Shown here: piece after piece, positions 15,741-21,992 of the stretch | Position numbering within the stretch: position 1 is the first letter of the stretch | Layout: every line of letters starts with the position of its first letter | DNA from: JBFLXN01 sp040755715 [NCBI: Candidatus Edwardsbacteria bacterium] | Lineage (GTDB): Bacteria > Edwardsbacteria > AC1 > JBFLXN01 | Direction of reading: 5' to 3' | DNA length: 21,992 nt | NCBI GenBank assembly: GCA_040755715.1 | Contig: JBFLXN010000031.1 | Span: forward strand, 1-21,992 | Made by a program: the position numbers and the translations under genes | Notes under the pieces: generated by a model | Databases searched by the model: none | Told to the model about the DNA's origin: nothing | Seen by the model: only the letters and a program-made list of their open reading frames with translations

Positions 15741-15770
15741 TCCCGCCAAAGGCGAGGCTCGCCATAGGCG
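15741..15770 (-). repeat. 30-bp GC-rich dispersed repeat, copy 2
   Basis: The reverse complement of this stretch matches 1755-1784 at 29 of 30 positions, in opposite orientation and about 14 kb away. It is part of a longer GC-rich hairpin region (about 15729-15786) with CGGCGC and CTCGGC motifs next to it. Such a strongly conserved non-coding palindrome suggests a recently mobile or actively copied repeat. Confidence 0.85.
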
Positions 15771-15786
15771 GCGCTATCGCTCGGCA

Positions 15787-15906
15787 AGTAGCGAGTATTG
15801 GGTTTACGGGGTTTTCTCGGTTTATTGAGTTTATCGGGTTATTAAAACCCAATGAACCCAAAAAACTCAACAAACTCAATTAACCCAATACTTTCTGCTC
15901 GCTACT
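15787..15906. repeat. MITE-like fold-back element
   Basis: The intergenic space between two glycosyltransferase genes (15713-15921) holds no gene. AGTAGCGAG then TATTGGGTT at 15787-15803 is answered by AACCCAATA and, after a 7-nt gap, CTCGCTACT at 15882-15906. These are imperfect terminal inverted repeats around a 120-nt core with CGGTTTATTGAGTT (15818-15831), shared exactly with 2751-2764. There is no internal open frame, as in a non-autonomous element. No flanking duplication was identified. Confidence 0.6.
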
Positions 15907-15921
15907 ATTTTATTCAAATAT

Positions 15922-17046
15922 TCAACCTACTGTTTTTTTGAGTACAGCAAAGAGGCGGTCTACTACTGAATCTGTGGTAAACCTTTCCAGTACCCTCTGA
16001 CGACCCTTGTTTCTTAAACTATTTCTCACAGAGGAATCAGACATTAGAATGGATATCTTTTCTGCCAGTTCTTTTGCGTCACCCTCAGGAAAGATCAGCC
16101 CTGCATCTCCAATAATCTCTGGGATAGCTCCTGAATCCGAGCCAATCACCGGAACCTCACAGGCCATAGCTTCAATTAACACATGCCCGAACTGTTCCTT
16201 CCAGTAGAGAGTAGTGAGAGACGGAAGCACCAAGACATCCAGGCAGTTTATGTAGTCTCTCAGCTCCTGATGTTTGATTACCCCAGCAAAGACAAGCCGC
16301 TCCAGGACTTGCAACTTCCTGGCTAATTCCACCCCTTCAGTCTTGGCTTCTCCTTCTCCCACAATCAAAACTTGATACTCACCCTCAAGATAAGAGACCG
16401 CTTCTATCAGTGTCAGTATTCCTTTCTCCTTCAAAAGTCGGGCAATGAAGCCTATGATAAATGAACTTTTTAACCCTAACCTCCTCTTTAGCCCTTCATC
16501 TTTCTTACTCTTAAAGACTCTCTCATCTATTCCAAACTGAGGGATAACGGCAATCTTTCCCTGGTAGCCTTTATCTTGGAGTATTTGCTTCGCTCCTTCG
16601 TTGCCAGTAATAGCGTAATCAGCCGAATTCAAGACAAACCAGGCCAAAAATTTTTTCCATAAAGGAAACTTTACCTTTAAATTTTCCCAACTGAGAAAGA
16701 CAAATTTGCTCTTACAGAATCTGCTGAGGACGGCTGACTGAAATGCCGAAATACACTGTGGCTCCTGTTCTACATAGATAATGTGTGGTCTTATTCGCAT
16801 CATCTGAATGAAAAACTTCCAGGGAGCATAGAAATATGCGTAAAGATGATATTTAAGATATATTTTGACTGGTAATATCTGATACCGCTCCGAGCTCCAT
16901 TTCTGAAGGGAAATCCTTTTACCCATGTCTTTCCAGGCTGGAGGAACTATTAAAGTTAAGACGATTCCATTTCTTTGAGCCAGTGCTTCCAATTTCTGCT
17001 GGTTCATAGCCACTACATAACTGTGGGAAACCACCACTACTCTCAT
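15922..17046 (-). CDS. GT4 glycosyltransferase (group 1 family)
   Basis: A 374-residue GT4 enzyme. The first strand MRVVVVSHSYV is followed by a less conserved acceptor domain; YVEQEPQ (91-97) is seen in relatives. IPQFGIDERVF precedes the donor domain, IGFIARLLKEKG (198-209) opens it, and EQFGHVLIEAMACEVPV (284-300) holds the donor-site glutamates E284 and E292. The ATG at 17046 overlaps the stop of the RmlD-like gene in an ATGA arrangement, so translation is probably coupled; GGGAGG lies about 12 nt upstream. It likely adds one sugar to the repeat unit at the inner membrane. Donor and acceptor are unknown. Confidence 0.92.
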   Translation of the reverse strand: MRVVVVSHSYVVAMNQQKLEALAQRNGIVLTLIVPPAWKDMGKRISLQKWSSERYQILPVKIYLKYHLYAYFYAPWKFFIQMMRIRPHIIYVEQEPQCISAFQSAVLSRFCKSKFVFLSWENLKVKFPLWKKFLAWFVLNSADYAITGNEGAKQILQDKGYQGKIAVIPQFGIDERVFKSKKDEGLKRRLGLKSSFIIGFIARLLKEKGILTLIEAVSYLEGEYQVLIVGEGEAKTEGVELARKLQVLERLVFAGVIKHQELRDYINCLDVLVLPSLTTLYWKEQFGHVLIEAMACEVPVIGSDSGAIPEIIGDAGLIFPEGDAKELAEKISILMSDSSVRNSLRNKGRQRVLERFTTDSVVDRLFAVLKKTVG

Positions 17047-17981
17047 CCCTTAGAGAACCTCCCGCAGACCACCACATCAAACCGCTCAGGTATTCGCTCC
17101 TTCATCAATCTCAGCCCTTCCCTTAATCCTAAGGGTTTCAGATGCAATTCTTCTTCCATCCTCTGTGTTTTGAAACTGGTGTTTCTTGGACGTGGCGCAA
17201 TATCCGGGAAAAAACTGCTATCCACTTCCTTAATTAACTCACTGCTCAGGCCAAAGACCTCTGCCACAATGCAACCGAATTGATAGCGATTCACGGTTTC
17301 CTTGCCAGCAAGGTGATAGATTTTTTCGCTTTTCCTCTCTTTAATCTTCCAGATGGCCTCGGCACACTGATAGGCAGAGAGAGGATTCTCATAGACATCG
17401 TTGACGAGATGAAGTTGTCTTTTGTGTTGGAGTTCCTCTATGATCCAGACCGCTGGATTCTTCCGCCCACCCAGGGCATTCCACCCATACATAAAAATAG
17501 GACGAATGATAACAGCTTCTAATCCGCTTTCCTTTATCTTTTCCTCACAAATCAATTTCAACTTTCCATAATAGTTAATTGGATTAGTGGTATCTGCCTC
17601 ACCATAAGGTGGAAATCCCCCATCAAACACGGCGTTGGTAGAGATATAGATTAGTGAAACCACTCTTTGTATTTTGCAAGCACTAATTACATTTTCCGTA
17701 GCTAAGACATTATTGCGATATCCCTCTTCCTGATTCTTCTCACAGAAATCAACGCTTCCTATTCCAGCGGTATGTATTACTGCATCTGGGCGCACCTTTT
17801 GGAATAGGTCAAGGGTCTCCTTCTTATCACTCAGGTCTATTTCATAAGCTTGACAGCCTACAAAGTTTAACCGTCGTCTCTGAAAATAGGTTGTGTGTAT
17901 CTCTAAACCTAAAGGTGCATTTTCAATCAGGGTTGAACCGAGAAAACCGCTCCCTCCAAGAATCAGAATTTTTTCTCTCAA
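17043..17981 (-). CDS. RmlD-like NAD(P)-dependent sugar reductase/epimerase (SDR)
   Basis: An extended short-chain dehydrogenase of the RmlD / NAD-dependent epimerase group, which reduces or epimerises nucleotide-linked sugars such as dTDP-4-keto sugars. Motifs in 312 residues: the GGSGFLG dinucleotide-binding loop (9-15), YISTNAVFDG (112-121, comparable with STDYVFDG of RmlD) and the catalytic pair Y138-x3-K142. The start codon is TTG at 17981, not ATG, with AGGAG about 4 nt upstream; there is no in-frame ATG before the GGSGFLG loop. It begins 7 nt after the O-antigen ligase stop and ends in an ATGA overlap with the next glycosyltransferase. RmlA, RmlB and RmlC partners are not in the window, so the true substrate is uncertain. 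Confidence 0.88.
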   Translation of the reverse strand: MREKILILGGSGFLGSTLIENAPLGLEIHTTYFQRRRLNFVGCQAYEIDLSDKKETLDLFQKVRPDAVIHTAGIGSVDFCEKNQEEGYRNNVLATENVISACKIQRVVSLIYISTNAVFDGGFPPYGEADTTNPINYYGKLKLICEEKIKESGLEAVIIRPIFMYGWNALGGRKNPAVWIIEELQHKRQLHLVNDVYENPLSAYQCAEAIWKIKERKSEKIYHLAGKETVNRYQFGCIVAEVFGLSSELIKEVDSSFFPDIAPRPRNTSFKTQRMEEELHLKPLGLREGLRLMKERIPERFDVVVCGRFSKG

Positions 17982-17988
17982 ATTTCTC

Positions 17989-19413
17989 CTACTCCTTTGC
18001 CTCTAATTCCTTCATTCTTATCATCAATCCTGAAAAAAACCAGAAGTAAGCGTCGCCGGCAGGGAAACAAGCTGGCGCCTGGCAGACAAAGCTAGCCAGG
18101 AACAGCCCAATCGTAAAGGCAGTAAACCCCAGGGATGACCAGCGAAAGAAAGAATCCTTTGATTCCCTGAAGACGCTGTATGCATAGCGAATAATCTGTA
18201 TGACCAGCCAGACATATACAACCCACCCTAAAAGGCCCATCTCTATGGCAAGGGTAGTATGCCAGCTCTCGGTAGCTCCTCCTCCTAATAGTCCTTTTGC
18301 CTCCATCTTGTGCCCGGTTCTCTCGGCATAGACCACTCCGGCTGCCGTCGTGCCCAAACCCGTCCCAGGAACACGCTCCAGGACATTGATAAAAGCCCAT
18401 TGAAAATAGACTATCTTCCTAGCTTTATAACTTTCATCCTCAGTGGTAAAACTTGTCGTGGCTCTTTCTCTCACATAAGATGGTGTGATGAGAAACATTG
18501 CCAGGAGGAGAGCGGTCACCGCTACCACGAATCGGGGCTTTTTAGCCATCAGCCCCAAGGCAGAGAGTACCAGTAGATACATAACCCAGAGAACCCGAGC
18601 GAGAGTAAGTATCAAAAGGAAGCTCATCATTATTCCGCTAAGCAGAAGAAATATTTTCCATCGTCTTTGAAGATTAGAAAAGAGAAGGCTGAAGGCTATC
18701 GCTGATTGGAAGATGAGATTGACTCCGAAATACTCTGGCCCGGCATAGGTGGAGAACACCCTCAGGACCCCCCTCACAGACAGGTTACTACCTACTTTAG
18801 CCAGGCCTAATTCCCGCAACCCGCTAAGGCCTGCGCTCACCTGAAAGAATCCGTAAATAACCGTCACCATAGTAACCAGAATTAGGGCCAAGATGACCTT
18901 ACGAATTTGCTCTCTGGAAAGCGTAAGATTGGATACAAGATAAAAGATTGGAACATAAGTAGCAATATATCGCAGCCCAAAAGTTCCTTGCAAAGGACTC
19001 GGTGCCCGTAGAAGTTGGACGAAGAGGATGTATAAAAAGACCCTTAAGGGAAGATGAATGGAGCTGGTTACCAGTGGCTTCTTTTTCATCATCACTTCCT
19101 GGAGGAACCATCCACTAGTCAAAAGAACCACCATTAATTCCTTCGCCAAAATCTGAAGAGGAGTCAATTCCACGACATATCTCAGGAAGCCATAGAATGG
19201 AAGGGTACAGAAAAGAAGCCATAGCCCAGCCCATCTTTTAAATAGGCAAAGATAGACTGCTAAACCGACGCAAGCAATGTACAATAGGTCTTTTAACGAG
19301 AAGACGATTAGGTGCCCGAGAGTCACCGCCATCAATAAGAGAAAACCAAAAAAGATAAAAGGATAGATTGGGACTATAGAAGATGGCTTTCTAATCGCAC
19401 TAATTGTTCTCAT
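17989..19413 (-). CDS. O-antigen ligase/polymerase-like membrane protein (Wzy/WaaL type)
   Basis: A 474-residue polytopic inner-membrane protein with about 11-12 hydrophobic helices, as in Wzy polymerases and WaaL ligases. The largest soluble loop (about 310-390) faces the periplasm in this family and contains charged residues and ESWHTTL with H385; R273 sits in the LTLAR helix start. WaaL and Wzy cannot be separated by sequence alone: they respectively join a lipid-linked polymer to lipid A or polymerise repeat units. As the only such gene in the locus it may do either job. The ATG at 19413 has a weak GGGA about 7 nt upstream. It lies between two sugar-related genes with small gaps (26 and 7 nt), consistent with one transcript. 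Confidence 0.9.
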   Translation of the reverse strand: MRTISAIRKPSSIVPIYPFIFFGFLLLMAVTLGHLIVFSLKDLLYIACVGLAVYLCLFKRWAGLWLLFCTLPFYGFLRYVVELTPLQILAKELMVVLLTSGWFLQEVMMKKKPLVTSSIHLPLRVFLYILFVQLLRAPSPLQGTFGLRYIATYVPIFYLVSNLTLSREQIRKVILALILVTMVTVIYGFFQVSAGLSGLRELGLAKVGSNLSVRGVLRVFSTYAGPEYFGVNLIFQSAIAFSLLFSNLQRRWKIFLLLSGIMMSFLLILTLARVLWVMYLLVLSALGLMAKKPRFVVAVTALLLAMFLITPSYVRERATTSFTTEDESYKARKIVYFQWAFINVLERVPGTGLGTTAAGVVYAERTGHKMEAKGLLGGGATESWHTTLAIEMGLLGWVVYVWLVIQIIRYAYSVFRESKDSFFRWSSLGFTAFTIGLFLASFVCQAPACFPAGDAYFWFFSGLMIRMKELEAKE

Positions 19414-19439
19414 ATTTTATCCCAAAGTTTATTTTTCTT

Positions 19440-20603
19440 TCATGCTTTAGGCGCAATCTCCTCGTATAGCGTTAATACCCTCTGGCTTGTCTTATCCCAG
19501 GAATAATCCTCTGCTGTATGGCGGGCTTCCTCTCCTAATTGCATTCTTAAACCCTGAGATTTACATAACCAGCGGACCTTCTCTGCAATTTCCTCAGAAT
19601 CTCGGGAGATGAAATAGCCGTTTTTACCTTCCACAATCATCTCTTCGGTTCCATTAATCTTAGTAGTTATAATGGGAAGCCCTGTAGCCGCTGCCTCAAG
19701 AACCGAAAGGGAGCAGGCTTCGTAAAGACTGGGTAAGATATAAATGTCTGAAGCCGCATAAAGTTCCTCTACTCTTTTAGATGCCCCCGAGAAAATTACC
19801 TTATCCTTAAGATGTAGACCCAGAACTATCTTCTCATAATATGGCTGTCTATGCCACTTTCCCACCACTAAAAGCCTCACGGGTTCATTCTTCAGAAGAG
19901 GAATAGCTCTTATCAAACATTCCAGTCCCTTGCGTTCCCAATCACCCCCCACGAACAGAAGAACTATCTCTTTTTCCCCTATGCCCCACTGTTTCCGAAT
20001 GTCTCTTCTATACAAAGTCTTGTTCCCGGGGTGAAATCTCTCCAAATCTACCCCATTAGGGATGACGGCAATTTCGTCCGGAGATTTACCATAATATTTA
20101 ACTGTTTCTCTCTTCACTCCTTCCGAAACAGCAATAATTTTTGTTTTACGGCGGGGATTATAAATAACTCCTTCCAGCCAACAGACCATCTTCAGAAAGA
20201 GAAAATCGTGACAGTGTCTCAGGATACTTCTATTCTCAACATCTTCAACTCCGGCTAACTTCTTTATTCTTGCCCTCTGGGTTGTGTGATTGGTAACGAC
20301 ATTCTGGAGAATAGCATTTGGACCTTGAGAATGTATAATATCAAATTTTTGCCTCAATATCTGGCGGGTACTATTGATAATAAAACTCAGCCACATCACC
20401 ACTGTCGGTCTATGAAACATTGCTACTCTGTGCCAGATGACTTTAGGATTTGCCACCTCGGAGAAACTATTTGAGAATATATGCACTTCATTATTAGAGA
20501 GAGCCACCCTCTGAGCGAGCTCCGCCACATAGCGCTCGTGTCCACCCCGTTTGTGACAGTGTTCCACAATATATGCGACCCTCATAGGAGATGACTCTCG
20601 CAT
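19440..20603 (-). CDS. GT4 glycosyltransferase (group 1 family)
   Basis: A 387-residue GT4 enzyme. RVAYIVEHCHKRGGHERYVAEL (from residue 8) is the acceptor-side GG loop; HSQGP (91-95) and IPNGVDLERF (181-190) follow. The donor domain has LFVGGDWERKG and LPSLYEACSLSVLEAAATG, with E295 and E303 in the E-x7-E position. I keep the ATG at 20603 because it overlaps the stop of the methyltransferase fragment by one base (TAATG), as seen elsewhere in this locus, although a second ATG six codons on (20585) begins the conserved strand. It has the usual role of adding one sugar to a lipid-linked oligosaccharide. Confidence 0.92.
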   Translation of the reverse strand: MRESSPMRVAYIVEHCHKRGGHERYVAELAQRVALSNNEVHIFSNSFSEVANPKVIWHRVAMFHRPTVVMWLSFIINSTRQILRQKFDIIHSQGPNAILQNVVTNHTTQRARIKKLAGVEDVENRSILRHCHDFLFLKMVCWLEGVIYNPRRKTKIIAVSEGVKRETVKYYGKSPDEIAVIPNGVDLERFHPGNKTLYRRDIRKQWGIGEKEIVLLFVGGDWERKGLECLIRAIPLLKNEPVRLLVVGKWHRQPYYEKIVLGLHLKDKVIFSGASKRVEELYAASDIYILPSLYEACSLSVLEAAATGLPIITTKINGTEEMIVEGKNGYFISRDSEEIAEKVRWLCKSQGLRMQLGEEARHTAEDYSWDKTSQRVLTLYEEIAPKA

Positions 20604-20953
20604 TATTTCTCTGTTGAAGCCACCAGAACCAACTTGCTTGAAAGAAGAGAAGGACGAAGGTGTTGAAAATGGGCTAATAGTCTGGAAGCCTTGGTCATTC
20701 GGGAAGAGCCGAAGAGCTTTCGCAAAATCGGCAAGTCGTTAAACAGGTTAAACCCGTCGCCGTCAAGAAGGTCAAGGCAAAATCCATTGTGTTCAAAAAG
20801 AGCCCTCAGAGTGCGTTGGGTAAAGAAACGAATGTGGGGGTCCCGCCAGGGTTCAGAAAAGGCGGTTTGTGGGCTTCCACCTGGATTGAAACGTCCCAAG
20901 AAGAGCAATAGCCGCTCTCGGAAATAGGCGATATTTGGCACAGTAACTATCAT
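20603..20953 (-). CDS. C-terminal half of an interrupted SAM methyltransferase
   Basis: 116 residues that continue, in the same reading frame, the protein encoded at 20963-21343. MIVTVPN is the beta strand that normally follows the HRVLRPGG-type turn. EPWRDPHIRFFT (34-45) is the late conserved region of Methyltransf_11/23-type enzymes, and the LRALFEHNGF helix follows. By itself it lacks the SAM-binding motif I. The ATG lies 9 nt after the TGA stop, preceded by GAAGGAAAG, so reinitiation is possible. Read through the TGA, the two halves give about 246 residues from the 21343 start, a normal methyltransferase length. It overlaps the next glycosyltransferase start by one base. Confidence 0.75.
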   Translation of the reverse strand: MIVTVPNIAYFRERLLLFLGRFNPGGSPQTAFSEPWRDPHIRFFTQRTLRALFEHNGFCLDLLDGDGFNLFNDLPILRKLFGSSRMTKASRLLAHFQHLRPSLLSSKLVLVASTEK

Positions 20954-20962
20954 CTTTCCTTC

Positions 20963-21343
20963 TCATCTAAGAACACGATGGCACTCTTTTAAAAGAGAGG
21001 CTGGTTCAAACAGATGTTCCAACACTTCTATGCAAAGTAAGGTATCAAAGGAGTTATCTTCAAAAGGAAGCATCTCGCCAGCCGCCCAAAGAATGGCCGT
21101 AATGCCATTGGCCTTTGCTTTTTCCACGGCCTCCAGCGAAATATCCACGCCAAAATATTTTTGAGCGCGGCGACAGAGATACTTTCCATAATGCTCTCCA
21201 TCACCACAACCAATATCAAGCACCGTCGTCTCATCAGTCACAAATTTCTCAAAGGTTTTTGATAGTTTCTCTGAGAGTGAGGCCACGGGAAACCAACCAT
21301 CTTCGCCTTCCCAATAGCTGTCATAGTATCTTTTTGTGACCAT
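20963..21343 (-). CDS. N-terminal half of an interrupted SAM methyltransferase
   Basis: 126 residues from ATG 21343 carry the SAM-binding core: VLDIGCGDGEHYG (motif I), the acidic FGVDIS (motif II) and FDTLLCIEVLEHLFEP (motif IV region). It ends at HRVLR followed by TGA, exactly where family members read HRVLRPGG. The open frame begins at 21376, but the extra 11 residues come from the AGTAGCGAGTAGCAAGTAG repeat; ATG 21343 has AAAGGA 8 nt upstream and opens MVTKRYYDSYW, a normal start for such enzymes. It may methylate a sugar in the polysaccharide. Either the gene is a nonsense-mutated pseudogene, the TGA is a sequencing or assembly error, or the two halves are made as separate chains. Confidence 0.75.
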   Translation of the reverse strand: MVTKRYYDSYWEGEDGWFPVASLSEKLSKTFEKFVTDETTVLDIGCGDGEHYGKYLCRRAQKYFGVDISLEAVEKAKANGITAILWAAGEMLPFEDNSFDTLLCIEVLEHLFEPASLLKECHRVLR

Positions 21344-21368
21344 CGGTACAATCCTTTCAAAAGTAGCG

Positions 21369-21513
21369 AGTAGCAAGTAGAGAGAAAATAGTGGGCAAAA
21401 TTCATTTCAAAATTATCAATTATCAATGCAAAATTATCATTTTGAAATGCTAATTGCTAATTTTGCAATTTGCCATGAATTTTGGATTTGTGTTTTTTGA
21501 AATACTTGCTACT
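21369..21513. repeat. Nested inverted-repeat AT-rich element
   Basis: An 11-bp perfect inverted repeat (AGTAGCAAGTA, 21369-21379, with its complement at 21503-21513) encloses an inner 10-bp one (CAAAATTCAT at 21396-21405 with ATGAATTTTG at 21475-21484). Inside are AT-rich words such as TTTGAAATGCTAATTG, also found at 12002-12038. The nested palindromic layout without an open frame looks like a non-autonomous mobile or REP-type element just upstream of the methyltransferase start, so it may carry that gene's leader. Confidence 0.65.
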
Positions 21514-21634
21514 TTCCCTCGGCCGTGGCTCTACGGGCGAGGCTACTATTTTAGCCAAATTCCTAGTGCATTGTCGCATTAATTTTTGACAGCATGAGGC
21601 CTTTATTTTTAGGAAATAAGTTGTTTTTTAATAG

Positions 21635-21760
21635 CCCCGACCTTTAGGTCGGGGTTGAAAGAGACCCACTCCCCCTGTTTCCCCCTCTCCCCGACAAAGT
21701 CGGGGAGAGGGGGACAGAAGGGGGTGAGGGTTTTAGTTTTCCCCGACATAAATGTCGGGG
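21635..21760. repeat. Array of three GTCGGGG hairpins
   Basis: Three strong stem-loops share the CCCCGAC/GTCGGGG core: 21635-21654 (8-bp stem, loop TTTA); 21680-21714 (16-bp perfect stem, loop AAA); and 21741-21760 (9-bp stem, loop AA). Another small hairpin, CACCGA-TT-TCGGTG, is at 21809-21822. The rest of the 21344-21992 gap shows no gene on either strand. The hairpins are too many and too alike to be a single terminator; they look like a short-palindrome family related to the hairpin at 1812-1830. Confidence 0.8.
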
Positions 21761-21992
21761 CTACTCATATTCCGACATTAGGTCTTTTTTTCTGTCTTTT
21801 TGGGGCTTCACCGATTTCGGTGCAAATTCTGAGTTATTTTTGGTCATTTAGAAATATAGAATTGGTCGTAATATTCCCAGAACAAGTAACTCAGAAAATC
21901 TTAATAGCGTTTGGCGCCAGATTGAAGTAGCTCGCTTCGGTTTTAGAACAAACAAGGGACGTTTAGGCCATCTGAAGTTATTTCAAATTTCC

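Noticed and set aside
20963-20965. Recoded TGA (glycine or selenocysteine) in the methyltransferase
   Set aside because: TGA is the plain stop of other genes here (for example 7118, 9823 and 17043) and tryptophan is encoded by TGG, so a code change is not supported; no selenocysteine-type context or catalytic need was seen.
21635-21760. CRISPR array or intrinsic terminator at the hairpin cluster
   Set aside because: Units are palindromes of different arm length without equal spacers, and no T-run follows the stems on either strand.
21655-21930. Plus-strand open frame of about 91 codons in the terminal gap
   Set aside because: It is made mostly of the palindromic hairpin array and AT-rich DNA; no recognisable domain or Shine-Dalgarno site.

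Overview
The window is a one-directional block: every gene I can support is read from the minus strand, so transcription runs from about 21.3 kb down to 0.18 kb. An inner-membrane-anchored MCE/MlaD lipid-transport protein, an O-antigen ligase-like polymerase/ligase and a large glycosyltransferase set point to a diderm (Gram-negative-type) bacterium. Non-coding gaps carry many short palindromic and AT-rich dispersed repeats, some of which reach into genes (RadA even encodes an in-frame LPAGRQAG-type peptide). From memory, this is the style of candidate-phylum genomes such as Omnitrophota. That assignment is inference from style only; there is no rRNA or marker here beyond RadA.

Layout in transcription order. 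From 21.99 to 21.34 kb there is no gene, but there is an array of strong hairpins and a nested inverted-repeat element. From 21.34 to 3.38 kb lies a surface-polysaccharide locus: a class I methyltransferase split by an in-frame TGA, a GT4 glycosyltransferase, an O-antigen ligase-like membrane protein, an RmlD-like reductase (TTG start), two more GT4 enzymes, a RAYT/IS200-type Y1 transposase with palindromic repeats beside it, an asparagine synthetase-type amidotransferase, a GT4 enzyme, a zinc-ribbon methyltransferase, another GT4 enzyme, a B12-binding-type radical SAM enzyme, a polysaccharide deacetylase, and a 955-residue GT2-GT2-GT4 fusion. From 3.48 to 0.18 kb come a PAP2 phosphatase, the MlaD-type protein and RadA.

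Together the locus encodes at least eight glycosyltransferase domains in six polypeptides, tailoring enzymes (methylation, deacetylation, amidation, a radical SAM step, sugar reduction) and a polymerase/ligase. Many junctions overlap by 1-4 nt (ATGA, TAATG), which suggests translational coupling. No Wzx flippase, initiating phosphoglycosyltransferase or Wza/Wzc export protein lies in the window, so the system must continue elsewhere or borrow those parts. The PAP2 phosphatase could recycle the lipid carrier, and MlaD is a plausible envelope-lipid partner.

The most notable observations are the single TGA interrupting an otherwise continuous methyltransferase frame, the repeat-encoded peptide in RadA related to a 30-bp dispersed repeat, a 20-bp tandem repeat that encodes both the end of the triple glycosyltransferase and the start of the PAP2 protein, and the RAYT-palindrome association.
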